The notes below the pieces were generated by a model. That model was not told where the DNA came from and ran no database searches. It saw only the letters and a list, made by a program, of their open reading frames with translations. A stretch of DNA of 64,000 nucleotides, from positions 620,001 to 684,000 of the forward strand of contig NZ_JBFABG010000003.1 in the NCBI RefSeq assembly GCF_040640215.1. Reading direction: 5' to 3'. The position numbers were made by a program, and so were the translations under genes. This document shows positions 55,841-63,216 of this stretch, one piece after another; the first letter of the stretch is position 1; every line of letters begins with the position of its first letter. The DNA comes from Actinosynnema sp040640215. GTDB taxonomy: Bacteria; Actinomycetota; Actinomycetes; Mycobacteriales; Pseudonocardiaceae.

Positions 55841-55882
55841 TGGAGCTGAGGGGACTCGAACCCCTGACCCTCACACTGCCAG
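55841..55882 (-). other. 3' half of tRNA-Ala(GGC): attachment-site (att) scar
   Basis: Read on the minus strand, the 42 bases fold as the 3' part of a tRNA: anticodon loop CTGGCAG (anticodon GGC, alanine), 3' anticodon strand TGTGA, variable loop GGGTC, T-arm AGGGG-TTCGAGT-CCCCT and acceptor CAGCTCC plus A. Upstream bases do not complement the anticodon or acceptor strands, so the 5' half is absent. A tRNA 3' half starting at the anticodon loop is the classical att core of tyrosine-integrase elements. The native terminator lies on the low-coordinate side, so the integrated element should lie to the right. Confidence 0.75.
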
Positions 55883-55937
55883 CAACCCGCACGCCACCCC
55901 TCTCCCCTGCCCATCCAGTTCAGGGTCTGTCAGCAAG

Positions 55938-56200
55938 GGTGCTCGTCGGTGCTCGTCGTAGCGGTCGTTGCGGTCAACGTTGCGGTCAAGACGAGCTCCC
56001 TCAACCTAGCTTGCACACAGGTCCGAACCGAGCCACGTCCACTGAAACCCTGAACCCGCGGATCGCGGATCTTGACCAATCGTGGCTTGCCGACACCTGT
56101 CGACAACCACCACTGCCTGCATGATTCCCGGTCGCGAACGACCAAGATGGACGATCCAACCCGGTCGTTCGCCGTTGTTTGTCGGGGATAAGTCGGGGAT
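55938..56200. repeat. Short tandem repeats beside att scar (integrase arm-type sites?)
   Basis: GGTGCTCGTC occurs twice in tandem (55938-55957), CGTTGCGGTCAA twice in tandem (55966-55989), and GTCGGGGAT twice with 11-base spacing (56181-56200). Clustered short direct repeats next to an att core are the usual form of integrase arm-binding sites. No coding frame overlaps. Confidence 0.5.
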
Positions 56201-57159
56201 CTGATCTTGGACTGGGTGAGGCCAAGTTCCATCGTGCTGAACTACGGCACTGGCCGTTTGTGCTGTTAGGAAGGCGCTTCGGCAACTCACCCCGTCCGCT
56301 GTTCTGTGGATGTTCCGCAAGCACCAGTCATCCTCGACGGGCATGGTCAGCGCTCCACGATGACGGGAGCTGGCGGGCCGGTCGGCCGCTGTCCCGCTCG
56401 CCCAGCCTCGGCCCTACCTCCCGTCGCCGGGCGCAGGTGGGTGGCCGCCAAACCGGGCACCGTCCGCTTGCCCAGGCGACACAGTGAGGGCCGAAAAGGA
56501 CTTGGCGGGCGGGGAGAACAAAGCGCGGCCGCCCGGTCCGCCAGCTTCTCGGCCCACAATCTGACGGATTGTTGGCCGCCTCCCCTGTCATCTATCGACG
56601 TCTGTTAGCACCTACCACCACCAGCACGCTTAGCGTCCGCGAACGATCACTGTTGATCGTGCTCCCTGGTCGTCTGCCGTCGTTTTGTGGGGCAAAAGTG
56701 TGGCATGGATCTTGTCCCGCCCGACCACACCACACCTTCCCGGAGGCAAGCCTGTGGGCTGGTCGATGCCGCCAAGGCGTCGAGCTGTCCACAGGCGCGG
56801 CAGCCGAGCGCCCCGACCACCGCTCCGGCCCACCACTTGGCGCTCGTTCCGACCTGCTACCTCGGGATTAGAGCGAGACGCTTGTCATCATCCGCCATGC
56901 TTGGCGCATATCGCTCCTCACCTGGGCTGATGCGCCGAACCGGTTGAGCGTTGCTGACTGTCCGCTGCAGTAATCTGCCGTCGTTTCATGCGGGTAAGGC
57001 ATGGAGATGATCTCCACTCTTGCCATTGGCAAGCCTACGAGCTGTTCGATGCCGTCAAGCTGTTAACCTATTTACAGGTGACAGCCGAGCGCCTGACCTT
57101 CGTTTTAGGAACCACTCGATGCCCACCTCAAGCTCGGTCGGCCACACGGACCGCTTACG
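56201..57159. other. Non-coding stretch containing a diverged duplication
   Basis: Nearly 1 kb without a gene. Frames that are open here have arginine/proline-rich, non-protein-like translations. It holds a pair of related segments (56673-56820 and 56974-57100) and becomes AT-rich towards the following minus-strand gene. Confidence 0.45.
56673..57100. repeat. Diverged direct duplication (two units of about 130-150 bp)
   Basis: Unit 1 (56673-56820) and unit 2 (56974-57100) share TCTGCCGTCGTTT at the start, then GGCAAGCCT, TCGATGCCG, and CAGCCGAGCGCC near the end, in the same order and roughly the same spacing. Similarity is moderate (blocks only). Could be a decayed duplicated control region of the integrative element. 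Confidence 0.45.
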
Positions 57160-57849
57160 TTAAACCGTTATTACATCGCACTCGTCAATAATCCTCGCAA
57201 GGAAACTGAGGGTGGCCAATTGTTCTAGGGCAAAATTTTCCGCCCACTCGCCGGTTTCGTGTGTAGCGGGATTGCGAATAGCCCAAAAGCATGCAAAACC
57301 CAACTGCCCTGCACCTCGCTGCAAGCTCTGAATCGTCGGATCGGATTGATCCCCCTTCACGCGCAGTCGTGGATTCGATGAGTCGGGCGGATTTTCCGAG
57401 AAACACCTTCCGATCAATTTGTCATCAGATATATCTCTACGGCCAACCTTGTCTTGTAGGTGTGCGTTGATTGCGGTAGCCGCAGTCTGTACTGCTGCAC
57501 GGTAATGCCTGGACTGCCAGAAGGTTCGCGCGGCGTCCCATACCCACGGGTGAAGCTGGTCGGCCGACATGTTGGGTGCAATCGGCTTGAGTCGATTTTC
57601 GATTTCTCCCCAGTCGTCGAGGACGCCAATCCCGCGCCAGGTGGCACTTTTAAGGCGAAGAAACTCGGGATATCCGAAATTTTCCACGCTCTGCACTCTG
57701 ACTCCAACGGCACGTAGGATTTTCAAAACCGTGGGCGTTAGTCGGTCGAGTGCACTTGCCTGATACCAGTCGTAGTTCTGCAGTTGATCAACTTCATCAA
57801 ACTGCTCGCAGTACTCAATCAACTTTTCTTTAGCCCACTTCGTGTCCAT
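57160..57849 (-). CDS. TIGR02391 (Ymh-type) conserved hypothetical protein
   Basis: 229 residues from ATG 57849. The C-terminal 130 residues show LHPWVWDAARTFWQSRHYRA, AAVQTAATAINAHLQDKVGR and FACFWAIRNPATHETGEWAE, the pattern of the TIGR02391/hypoth_Ymh family (RNPxxH motif, also seen in HEPN-like and Abi-type proteins). The N-terminal half is helical. Codon use is strikingly more AT-rich than neighbours, so it was probably acquired recently. Such genes are common cargo on mobile elements and some have been tied to abortive infection; the RNxxxH-like motif hints at a HEPN RNase, but I am not sure. Confidence 0.7.
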   Translation of the reverse strand: MDTKWAKEKLIEYCEQFDEVDQLQNYDWYQASALDRLTPTVLKILRAVGVRVQSVENFGYPEFLRLKSATWRGIGVLDDWGEIENRLKPIAPNMSADQLHPWVWDAARTFWQSRHYRAAVQTAATAINAHLQDKVGRRDISDDKLIGRCFSENPPDSSNPRLRVKGDQSDPTIQSLQRGAGQLGFACFWAIRNPATHETGEWAENFALEQLATLSFLARIIDECDVITV

Positions 57850-57875
57850 GGAACGTGAGCTTAGTCTCCACGCGA

Positions 57876-58024
57876 GGGGCTTCGTATCATCCCGCCGACC
57901 TGGCTCGTCCCAACCGCGCGTGTCAAGGGGGCACCTTCCGTCACAGCAGGCGCATTGCGCTGGGTCTGCCCCCTTGACGCGTGTGGTTGCCCTTGGGGAG
58001 GTCGGCGGGATGACACGAAGCCCC
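57876..58024. repeat. 57-bp imperfect inverted repeat
   Basis: Left arm 57876-57932 and right arm 57968-58024 are both 57 bases. The outer 26 bases match except one (GGGGCTTCGTATCATCCCGC and on to CGACCT) and the inner end GTCAAGGGGGC matches exactly; a central part of the arms differs. Loop is 35 bases. It lies immediately upstream of the TIGR02391 gene. A large cruciform of this kind could be an origin, a transfer (clt/oriT-like) site or part of a structured RNA. Confidence 0.7.
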
Positions 58025-58372
58025 GGCCCACGCTGATAGCCGAGCTAGCGGTGTCCCCTGGTCATCCTGCTGGCCTGCCCGTCCGGCGAGGACATGCTTT
58101 GCTCTTGCGGTCGCCTTCGGGGGTCGCTGGCCGTTCCTCGCCGACGTCGGGACCGGCGCCCTTCCTCGCGTGGCACGCCCGCGGGCCGCCAGGCCCGCTT
58201 GGGCGTGCCGCACTACAGGGGCGTCGATCCTTCGACGTCGGTTGGGCACCAACGGCCAGCGGCCCCCGGAGGGGGCCGCCTTGACCAAGAAAAGAAACTC
58301 TGAACACGCCCGGTGAGGGACTGCGGTGCCCCATGAGCGGAAGCGGGCTGGTGGTCTGGGCCGTTCTACGTG
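58025..58372. other. Strongly structured, gene-free block (possible ncRNA or cis-acting locus)
   Basis: Contains at least two more GC-rich hairpins: GGCACGCCC-GCGGGCC against GGCCCGC-TTGGGCGTGCC near 58171-58211, and GGCCCCC-GGA-GGGGGCC near 58262-58279, followed by CTTGACCAAGAAAAGAAACT. Several frames are open in it but their translations are low-complexity. I recall similar strings in hypothetical ORFs of other actinomycetes, suggesting conserved nucleotides, not a conserved protein; that recollection is unverified. Confidence 0.5.
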
Positions 58373-58636
58373 TCACCAGTCGTCGGGGTCGTTGTCGCGC
58401 TTCTTCTGAGGCACATAGGCGACTACCTCGAACAGGTCCTCGAAGGTGAACGGCTTGAGCACGGTGACCGCTCCCGCGATGAACGCTGAGCCTGGCCGCA
58501 TGACGCCCTCAAGCACGCGTTGCAGCGAACTGCGGTTGACCTCCATGGCCTTGGCCAGGCCGTAGACGCTGGTATAGCCGGCAAGCGTCGACGCTTTGCG
58601 GAAGTTGTCGATTCGCAGACGGATGGTCATCGCCAT
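58373..58636 (-). CDS. Small helix-turn-helix protein
   Basis: 87 residues from ATG 58636 (ATG 58630 also possible). The sequence MTIRLRIDNFRKASTLAGYT, YGLAKAMEVNRSSLQRVLEG is an XRE-like helix-turn-helix; the C-terminus EDLFEVVAYVPQKKRDNDPD is acidic. Small HTH proteins of this sort occur in AICE regulatory regions. Function: probable DNA-binding regulator. Confidence 0.65.
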   Translation of the reverse strand: MAMTIRLRIDNFRKASTLAGYTSVYGLAKAMEVNRSSLQRVLEGVMRPGSAFIAGAVTVLKPFTFEDLFEVVAYVPQKKRDNDPDDW

Positions 58637-58673
58637 ACGCACCCCACGACCGTGTGACCAAGGCTGTCGGGGT

Positions 58674-58967
58674 TCATACGCGCATGAGTGGACACGCCTG
58701 CCACAACTCCGCACCTTCGCCATGACCTTCGGATGGCTCCCCTGTGATCATCGCGACGAGCCGGCAGTCAAGGGCTGCGGCATTGCTGACGAAGGCCAGG
58801 GCATCTTCGGTGCTATGGGTGGCGTAGGTCGACCTCCCGTCGGCGAACAGGATCAGCACGTACCGGGGGAACGCTTCGATTATCCACGCCGCGACCTCGT
58901 TGTCCTCGTCCACAACCGCATGGATGACCGGCGGACCCTGGATAGTCGGGCAAGGTGGTGACGTCAT
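58674..58967 (-). CDS. Small hypothetical AICE protein
   Basis: 97 residues from ATG 58967, with GGAG 9 bases upstream; longer starts at 58982 and 59003 exist. It reads VIHAVVDEDNEVAAWIIEAF, PRYVLILFADGRSTYATHST. No motif recognised. It is oriented with the neighbouring HTH gene, 37 bases apart, and probably co-transcribed with it from the direct-repeat region upstream. Confidence 0.55.
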   Translation of the reverse strand: MTSPPCPTIQGPPVIHAVVDEDNEVAAWIIEAFPRYVLILFADGRSTYATHSTEDALAFVSNAAALDCRLVAMITGEPSEGHGEGAELWQACPLMRV

Positions 58968-59040
58968 GTGAGGCTGCTCCATGTCGGCTGGTGGTGTGCC
59001 CACACTCTTGGGCCGACACGGGGTGATTCCATCCCGATTA

Positions 59041-59098
59041 CCGATAGATCTAGTGGCGGTGCCGCTATCCGCAGATCAACGCCTACCGCCGATAGATC
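59041..59098. promoter_or_regulatory. Direct-repeat operator-like site
   Basis: CCGATAGATC occurs at 59041-59050 and again at 59089-59098, 48 bases apart, with TACC just before or near each copy. It lies between the 3' end of the XRE-TPR gene and the start of the small minus-strand genes, where their promoter should be. Confidence 0.45.
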
Positions 59099-59149
59099 AT
59101 GACCAAACGGTCGGGTGACCTGTGGGCAGCATCCGCAGAGGCTCCGGCG

Positions 59150-60685
59150 TCACGCCTGGGTTCGTGGCCCCATCGCGGGCAGGAGTGCGGCGGAGACGTC
59201 CAGGAAGTCACGGACGGCGGGCGACTCGCGGTGGTCACGCAGGCGGTTGCGGAGGTCGGCGACGGCTTCAACGGACCGGGAGGACTTGACAGTCGCGGCG
59301 AGCTTGGCGGCGGCCATGCCAGCGGATGCGGCGGCTTCCAGGTCGTGGCGGTCGATCGCGGAGCGGGACAGGGCGGCCTGGGCCATGGAGCCCCGGCGGG
59401 CGCGGTTCTGGCGTTCCGATTCGGCGATCGAGAGGCCGGCGAAGTGGGCGGCCTCGTCGGGGCGCTGGAGGTCGCGGAAGGTGTGGGCGTACTCGCCGTT
59501 GAGATAGGCCGGGTCGATGAACCTCGCCCACTCTGGTTCGGTGTCGGGCTCGACATCGGCGAACGCGGTTTCCGACAGGTGCACGCTGCGGGCGGCTGCC
59601 TTGGCGTCGCCCATCGCTGCCTCGGCGCGGCCCTGCAACGCCCAGAGGTCGGCCAGGCAGGCATCGGAGTGGCCGTGGGCGAGTCCGGCGCGCCCGGCCT
59701 TGGCCAACTGGATGGCGTGGTCGGGATTGCCGGTGAGGGTGGCCTGGTCGGACAGGCCCGCCAGGACGTGGGCACCCAGCTCGGGGCTGCCGGCGGCCTG
59801 GGCCAGGCGCAGGGACTGGATGAGGTAGCGCTGGGCCAGGGAGTGTTCCCCGTTGTCGAACGCCATCCACCCGAGCAGGTAGAGCTGTTCCGCTGCTGCT
59901 TCGAACAGCGCGCGGCCGTTCTCGGTGGTCGGGTCGTTGCTGCGGAGCAAGGGCACGACCTGGGAGGTCAGGTAGCTGGAGAGCTGTTCGCGGGCGTGGC
60001 CTCCACCGCGCATGACGTCGAGTTCCTGGAACACGCCGAACGTGCGGCGGATGGCCTCGACCTGTTCGCTGCTGATCTTTCCTCGCGCGGCTCCGGCCTC
60101 GTCCAGGGTGGCGAGCAGCCAGTCACGGCTAGGGGCGACGGATGCGGCGACGCTGAACAGCGCGCCCGTGAGGAAGGTCCTGCGCTCCATGTCGTGCCTC
60201 CCGAGTTCGGCAACCACTTCCACCGTAGACGGGAGCGATGCCGCGTACGAGAGCCCGAGGTCGGCTAGTGATCTATCTTGCGTCCCTTGGGTTTCCGCAT
60301 CACCGACTTCGAACGCTCCCCCGTTGAACCACCGCAGGTACTGCGGCACGTGGAGGGCGTCGCACCACCGTTCCAGGCGTTCCAGGTCGGTGACCGGGCG
60401 GCGGGTGCGTTCGATCTCGCTGACCCGGCCTTGAGACAGGTCGAGCCAGACGGCGAGGGTTGTTTGCGGCAGTGTGGGGATCTGGGCCTGGCGGTAGGCG
60501 TGGAGGACCTGGCCGATGCTGCGGGACGCGAACGCCTCACGGATCGCGTGTTGGTTCCAGAACTCGGCGGGCAGCATAGGGGCGTGCATGGTGTGTGCGG
60601 CTGCGCATCGGCCGCACTGCGTGCCCTGGTTGTCGCTCGCCAACCAGGTGTCACACGTGCGACAACGACGCTTGCCCGTGCCCAC
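59150..60685 (-). CDS. XRE-family regulator with TPR domain (AICE-encoded)
   Basis: 511 residues from GTG 60685 preceded by GAGGGGGC. N-terminal CRTCDTWLASDNQGTQCGRC is a zinc-ribbon-like knuckle, followed at about 70-125 by an HTH (QTTLAVWLDLSQGRVSEIER). The rest is helical TPR (EQLYLLGWMAFDNGEHSLAQ, HVLAGLSDQATLTGNPDHAI, SIAESERQNRARRGSMAQAA). This zinc-ribbon/HTH/TPR form is common in Streptomyces and Pseudonocardiales AICEs and plasmids. It probably controls element functions. Confidence 0.85.
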   Translation of the reverse strand: MGTGKRRCRTCDTWLASDNQGTQCGRCAAAHTMHAPMLPAEFWNQHAIREAFASRSIGQVLHAYRQAQIPTLPQTTLAVWLDLSQGRVSEIERTRRPVTDLERLERWCDALHVPQYLRWFNGGAFEVGDAETQGTQDRSLADLGLSYAASLPSTVEVVAELGRHDMERRTFLTGALFSVAASVAPSRDWLLATLDEAGAARGKISSEQVEAIRRTFGVFQELDVMRGGGHAREQLSSYLTSQVVPLLRSNDPTTENGRALFEAAAEQLYLLGWMAFDNGEHSLAQRYLIQSLRLAQAAGSPELGAHVLAGLSDQATLTGNPDHAIQLAKAGRAGLAHGHSDACLADLWALQGRAEAAMGDAKAAARSVHLSETAFADVEPDTEPEWARFIDPAYLNGEYAHTFRDLQRPDEAAHFAGLSIAESERQNRARRGSMAQAALSRSAIDRHDLEAAASAGMAAAKLAATVKSSRSVEAVADLRNRLRDHRESPAVRDFLDVSAALLPAMGPRTQA

Positions 60686-60855
60686 CGATGCCCCCTCGTC
60701 CGACTGCCTGTATTCGGAGTGTAACCCGACGACTACTGCGCTGAGCTGCGGTTAGTGGTGCACCCGATAGCCCCAATGGTCATCGGTATGGGATCGGCCT
60801 TGCGCGCGGGCGACTGTGGTTGTGGAAGTAGCAACCGAAGCGCGGAGGTGGGGCG

Positions 60856-61248
60856 ATGGGGTTCTACGTGCTGTTCCAACCCGAGGAGGACGCGGAGGCG
60901 ACGTTGGTCGAGCACGCGCAGGGGCACCCGTCGTTGGTGGTGCTGTCTGCGGGTTCGCAGATCACGGTGCAGATCGCGGGCCGCGAGGGTGGCGCAGAGA
61001 TGGCCATCAACTTCGCGCGGGAGTTGGCGCAAGCCGCTGCGGCGTTCGCGGACCGATGCCAGGCGTTGACGCGGCTCAAGCCGTTGGACTTCGAGGCGCT
61101 GGCCGCTGCGGTGGGCACGACCCCGGCGGAAGTCGACGAAGCGATCGGTCGACACGCCTTGGACGAAGACCCGCCCGTGGTGGTCGAGACACCGTGGTTC
61201 GCCGAGACCGGCGCGGGACCGCCCGTGTCGCCGGGAGGTTCGGCATGA
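60856..61248 (+). CDS. Hypothetical AICE protein
   Basis: 130 residues, ATG with GGAGGTGGGG upstream. Sequence GFYVLFQPEEDAEATLVEHA, FARELAQAAAAFADRCQALT. Predicted alpha/beta fold; no motif assigned. First gene of the plus-strand series, divergent from the zinc-ribbon XRE gene with about 170 bases between, which should contain both promoters. Confidence 0.65.
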   Translation: MGFYVLFQPEEDAEATLVEHAQGHPSLVVLSAGSQITVQIAGREGGAEMAINFARELAQAAAAFADRCQALTRLKPLDFEALAAAVGTTPAEVDEAIGRHALDEDPPVVVETPWFAETGAGPPVSPGGSA

Positions 61249-61312
61249 CCAGTTCGAGCGCGCTCGTGACGAGTGCGCACCACAACAACCGATCATGTAG
61301 CCAACTGGGGGC

Positions 61313-61486
61313 ATGTTGTCCGGCGGCGAGAGCAAGTGGACAGACGAAGACTGGCGGGACATGCGTGCCGTGGTGGAGTTGACGTTGGCGCGCATGGCGG
61401 ACCTCAGCGACCGGCTTGACCGGATTGAGGATCGCCTGAAGTGGAGTCGAAAAGCTCAGCCTCCACGGCGGAAACGCGCCGGCTGA
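61313..61486 (+). CDS. Small helical protein (57 aa), convergent-overlapping with GntR gene
   Basis: The frame MLSGGESKWTDEDWRDMRAV, VELTLARMADLSDRLDRIED, ends RRKRAG-stop. GGGGGC lies 1-6 bases before ATG, a weak ribosome site. The middle is an amphipathic helix with acidic/hydrophobic heptads and a basic tail. It overlaps the 3' end of the antisense GntR-type gene by 83 bases. Reported because the translation is protein-like; it may still be fortuitous. Confidence 0.4.
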   Translation: MLSGGESKWTDEDWRDMRAVVELTLARMADLSDRLDRIEDRLKWSRKAQPPRRKRAG

Positions 61487-61802
61487 GGTCGTCCAGGGCG
61501 TTGTTGATCCGCTCGAACATCTGCCGAAGCTCATGCGGTGAGGGACTGCTGTCCCCCGCATGGGCTTCCGGCTTTTTCACGATCAGCGTCCCCTCGCCCT
61601 GGCGGGAGATCACCAGCCCTTCGGCGCGGAGCACGTCCAATGCCTTCTGCAACGTCATCACGGCGCGGCCGTACTTGGCTTGCAGCTCGGCCAGTGACGG
61701 AAGCTTGTCCCCCACCTGGGCGTCGTCGGACGCCACGAAGCGGCGCAGGTCGTCCGCGATCTGCTGGTAGGCCGGTCTGGGGTCCGTCGCGTCTAGAGCC
61801 AT
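61404..61802 (-). CDS. GntR-family regulator of AICE
   Basis: 132 residues from ATG 61802. N-terminal winged helix: DPRPAYQQIADDLRRFVASD, GDKLPSLAELQAKYGRAVMT, LQKALDVLRAEGLVISRQGE, the GntR pattern. The short C-terminal coiled tail (ERINNALDDLSRRVSAVEAE) is likely a dimerisation helix. Single-domain GntR proteins like KorSA repress transfer/replication genes in Streptomyces AICEs such as pSAM2; divergent to the transfer operon, this fits that role. Confidence 0.8.
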   Translation of the reverse strand: MALDATDPRPAYQQIADDLRRFVASDDAQVGDKLPSLAELQAKYGRAVMTLQKALDVLRAEGLVISRQGEGTLIVKKPEAHAGDSSPSPHELRQMFERINNALDDLSRRVSAVEAELFDSTSGDPQSGQAGR

Positions 61803-61844
61803 ACACGCACTGTAGCGGCAGAGCTAGCTGAGCTGGAAGTCACC

Positions 61845-61900
61845 TGATCGGCCTAGTGACCCTACTAGCTTCACTAGCTATGTTGGTTCTAGTGGGTGGG
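61845..61900. promoter_or_regulatory. Repeat-rich operator region between GntR gene and transfer operon
   Basis: Contains CTAGTGACCCTACTAG (inverted repeat), ACTAGCTTCACTAGC (direct repeat) and a further CTAGTGGG, within 60 bases upstream of the plus-strand operon. Clustered ACTAG half-sites suggest repressor binding, likely by the divergently encoded GntR protein. Confidence 0.5.
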
Positions 61901-61937
61901 CGGCACCGGGTCGCCTGCATCGGGTGGAGGTTTCCAG

Positions 61938-62330
61938 ATGGCGTTGCAGGACTTGCCGGTCATGTTGAACGGCTACCGGCTGATGATCACCGAAGCTCCG
62001 GCCGCCAAGATGCGTGAGGCCGAAGACGGCACCGTGACACCGGTCGTGGACCGGATGTCCGGTGAGGTGCAGTACGTCGTCACGTTGTTCGCCAAGCCGA
62101 TGCCCATCGAGGGTCGGAAGGCGGGCAAGGGCGAGGAAATCCGCGTCAACCTGCCCGGCGACCCCGGCGAGGGGTTCGAAGAGGGCATGTACGTGGAGCT
62201 GGTCAACGTGGTCGTGAACACCTACGAGATCCCGGACCGCGTCGACCCGCGCAAGATCGCCTCGGCTGGTCTCTGGTTCAAGGCGGCCGGATTGAAGCCG
62301 GTGGCACGTCCGGTGCGCAGCGCGGCCTGA
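61938..62330 (+). CDS. Conserved AICE hypothetical protein
   Basis: 130 residues from ATG 61938 with GGAGG upstream. It reads ALQDLPVMLNGYRLMITEAP, VDRMSGEVQYVVTLFAKPMP, GMYVELVNVVVNTYEIPDRV, a beta-rich OB-like pattern conserved in actinomycete plasmid/AICE regions next to the TraB gene. Possibly a single-stranded DNA-binding or accessory transfer protein; unproven. Confidence 0.7.
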   Translation: MALQDLPVMLNGYRLMITEAPAAKMREAEDGTVTPVVDRMSGEVQYVVTLFAKPMPIEGRKAGKGEEIRVNLPGDPGEGFEEGMYVELVNVVVNTYEIPDRVDPRKIASAGLWFKAAGLKPVARPVRSAA

Positions 62331-62478
62331 TCGCCGCATCCTCGTTCGTCTTCTGACGCTTCCCCAAGCCGTTTCCTTGGGCTGCTTGTTCTTTGTCAAT
62401 TCCACAGTGAGTAGAGCCATGCCTGAAACAGGGCGCACTTCGTTGGTGTGCCTACGTTTTCGAGATGAGGGGAGAACG

Positions 62479-62667
62479 ATGACGACGGGACTGTTCCCGG
62501 TTCAGGTGTCGCCGGACGGTGACGCGCGGTTCACGTTCGGCCTGGTCATCGAGGTCGCTGACGTGCTGACGCGTCACGGGTTCCCTGACGCGAACACTCA
62601 CGGCGCGGACCACGTGGCCTTGCGCCAAGCGCTGTTCCGGTTCCTCTACAACCCGGACAGGTGGTGA
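62479..62667 (+). CDS. Small AICE hypothetical protein (62 aa)
   Basis: ATG 62479 has GAGGGGAG upstream, which favours it over the upstream in-frame starts. The sequence FTFGLVIEVADVLTRHGFPD, DHVALRQALFRFLYNP matches a small family regularly encoded in Streptomyces-type AICE and plasmids between the SpdB/TraB genes and the regulators. Function unknown. Overlaps the next gene (GTGA). Confidence 0.65.
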   Translation: MTTGLFPVQVSPDGDARFTFGLVIEVADVLTRHGFPDANTHGADHVALRQALFRFLYNPDRW

Positions 62668-62930
62668 CGGTGTCTGGCGCGAATAAGCGTGCCGAACAGA
62701 GGTACGCGAACTTGGTCAACTCGATCGACATGGTGACGGAGCAGTTCGAGCCGTTGGACAAGCTCATCGCGCGGATGCGGGAGAACCCGGCTCCTCCTGG
62801 GTCCTGGCGGGTCACGCCGCCGGACGAGCTTCGGAAGCTCCTAGACCAGGTCAAGCGCAATCTGACGGCTTTGAAGGACAAGGCGGCTCAGTACGAGACC
62901 GAACTCAAGACCCGTGAATGGAAGGTCTGA
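62664..62930 (+). CDS. Small coiled-coil AICE protein
   Basis: 88 residues from a GTG at 62664 that overlaps the preceding stop; GTG 62661 and 62670 are alternatives. Charged helical sequence (RYANLVNSIDMVTEQFEPLD, KLLDQVKRNLTALKDKAAQY). No membrane segment. Part of a coupled series leading to the TraB gene; the stop overlaps the next start (TGATG). Confidence 0.6.
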   Translation: MTVSGANKRAEQRYANLVNSIDMVTEQFEPLDKLIARMRENPAPPGSWRVTPPDELRKLLDQVKRNLTALKDKAAQYETELKTREWKV

Positions 62931-63133
62931 TGTCGCAACAACTGATCACGGCGTTGGACTGCCTGGACAAGGCCATGCGTCAGCTCCGGCTGGCCACCTT
63001 GGACATCCCTTACCGGCGTGAGGGGTTCAAGGGCGACCACAACACGTTCGTGCGGTCAGTGGCGGTTCTGCGGACGTCGCTGTCGTACTCGCGTTCACAG
63101 CTCGAACCGCGTCGGCGGCGTTCGGGCAAGTAG
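62930..63133 (+). CDS. Small helical AICE protein (67 aa)
   Basis: ATG 62930 is chosen for the TGATG overlap and GGAAGG 5 bases upstream. Reads SQQLITALDCLDKAMRQLRL, ending RRRRSGK. Basic, helical, unknown function; gene position between coiled-coil protein and TraB/FtsK is typical of AICE accessory genes. Confidence 0.55.
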   Translation: MSQQLITALDCLDKAMRQLRLATLDIPYRREGFKGDHNTFVRSVAVLRTSLSYSRSQLEPRRRRSGK

Positions 63134-63216
63134 CGCACAAGAAAGTCACGGCCACGGCCGGTCACCTCGTCTTGGTGGTCGGCCGTTGCCGTGCTCGAAC
63201 CAGAGGGGGCAAGTAC

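Noticed and set aside
55841..55882. Intact tRNA gene
   Set aside because: The 5' half (acceptor, D-arm and 5' anticodon strand) is missing and does not pair with the retained half.
56201..56660. Several open frames between the att scar and the duplication
   Set aside because: Translations are Arg/Pro/Ser-rich without motifs; both strands open equally, as expected of GC-rich non-coding DNA.
57941..58288. Minus-strand hypothetical protein over the inverted repeat
   Set aside because: Low-complexity Arg/Pro/Gly translation; the sequence is better explained by RNA or DNA structure.
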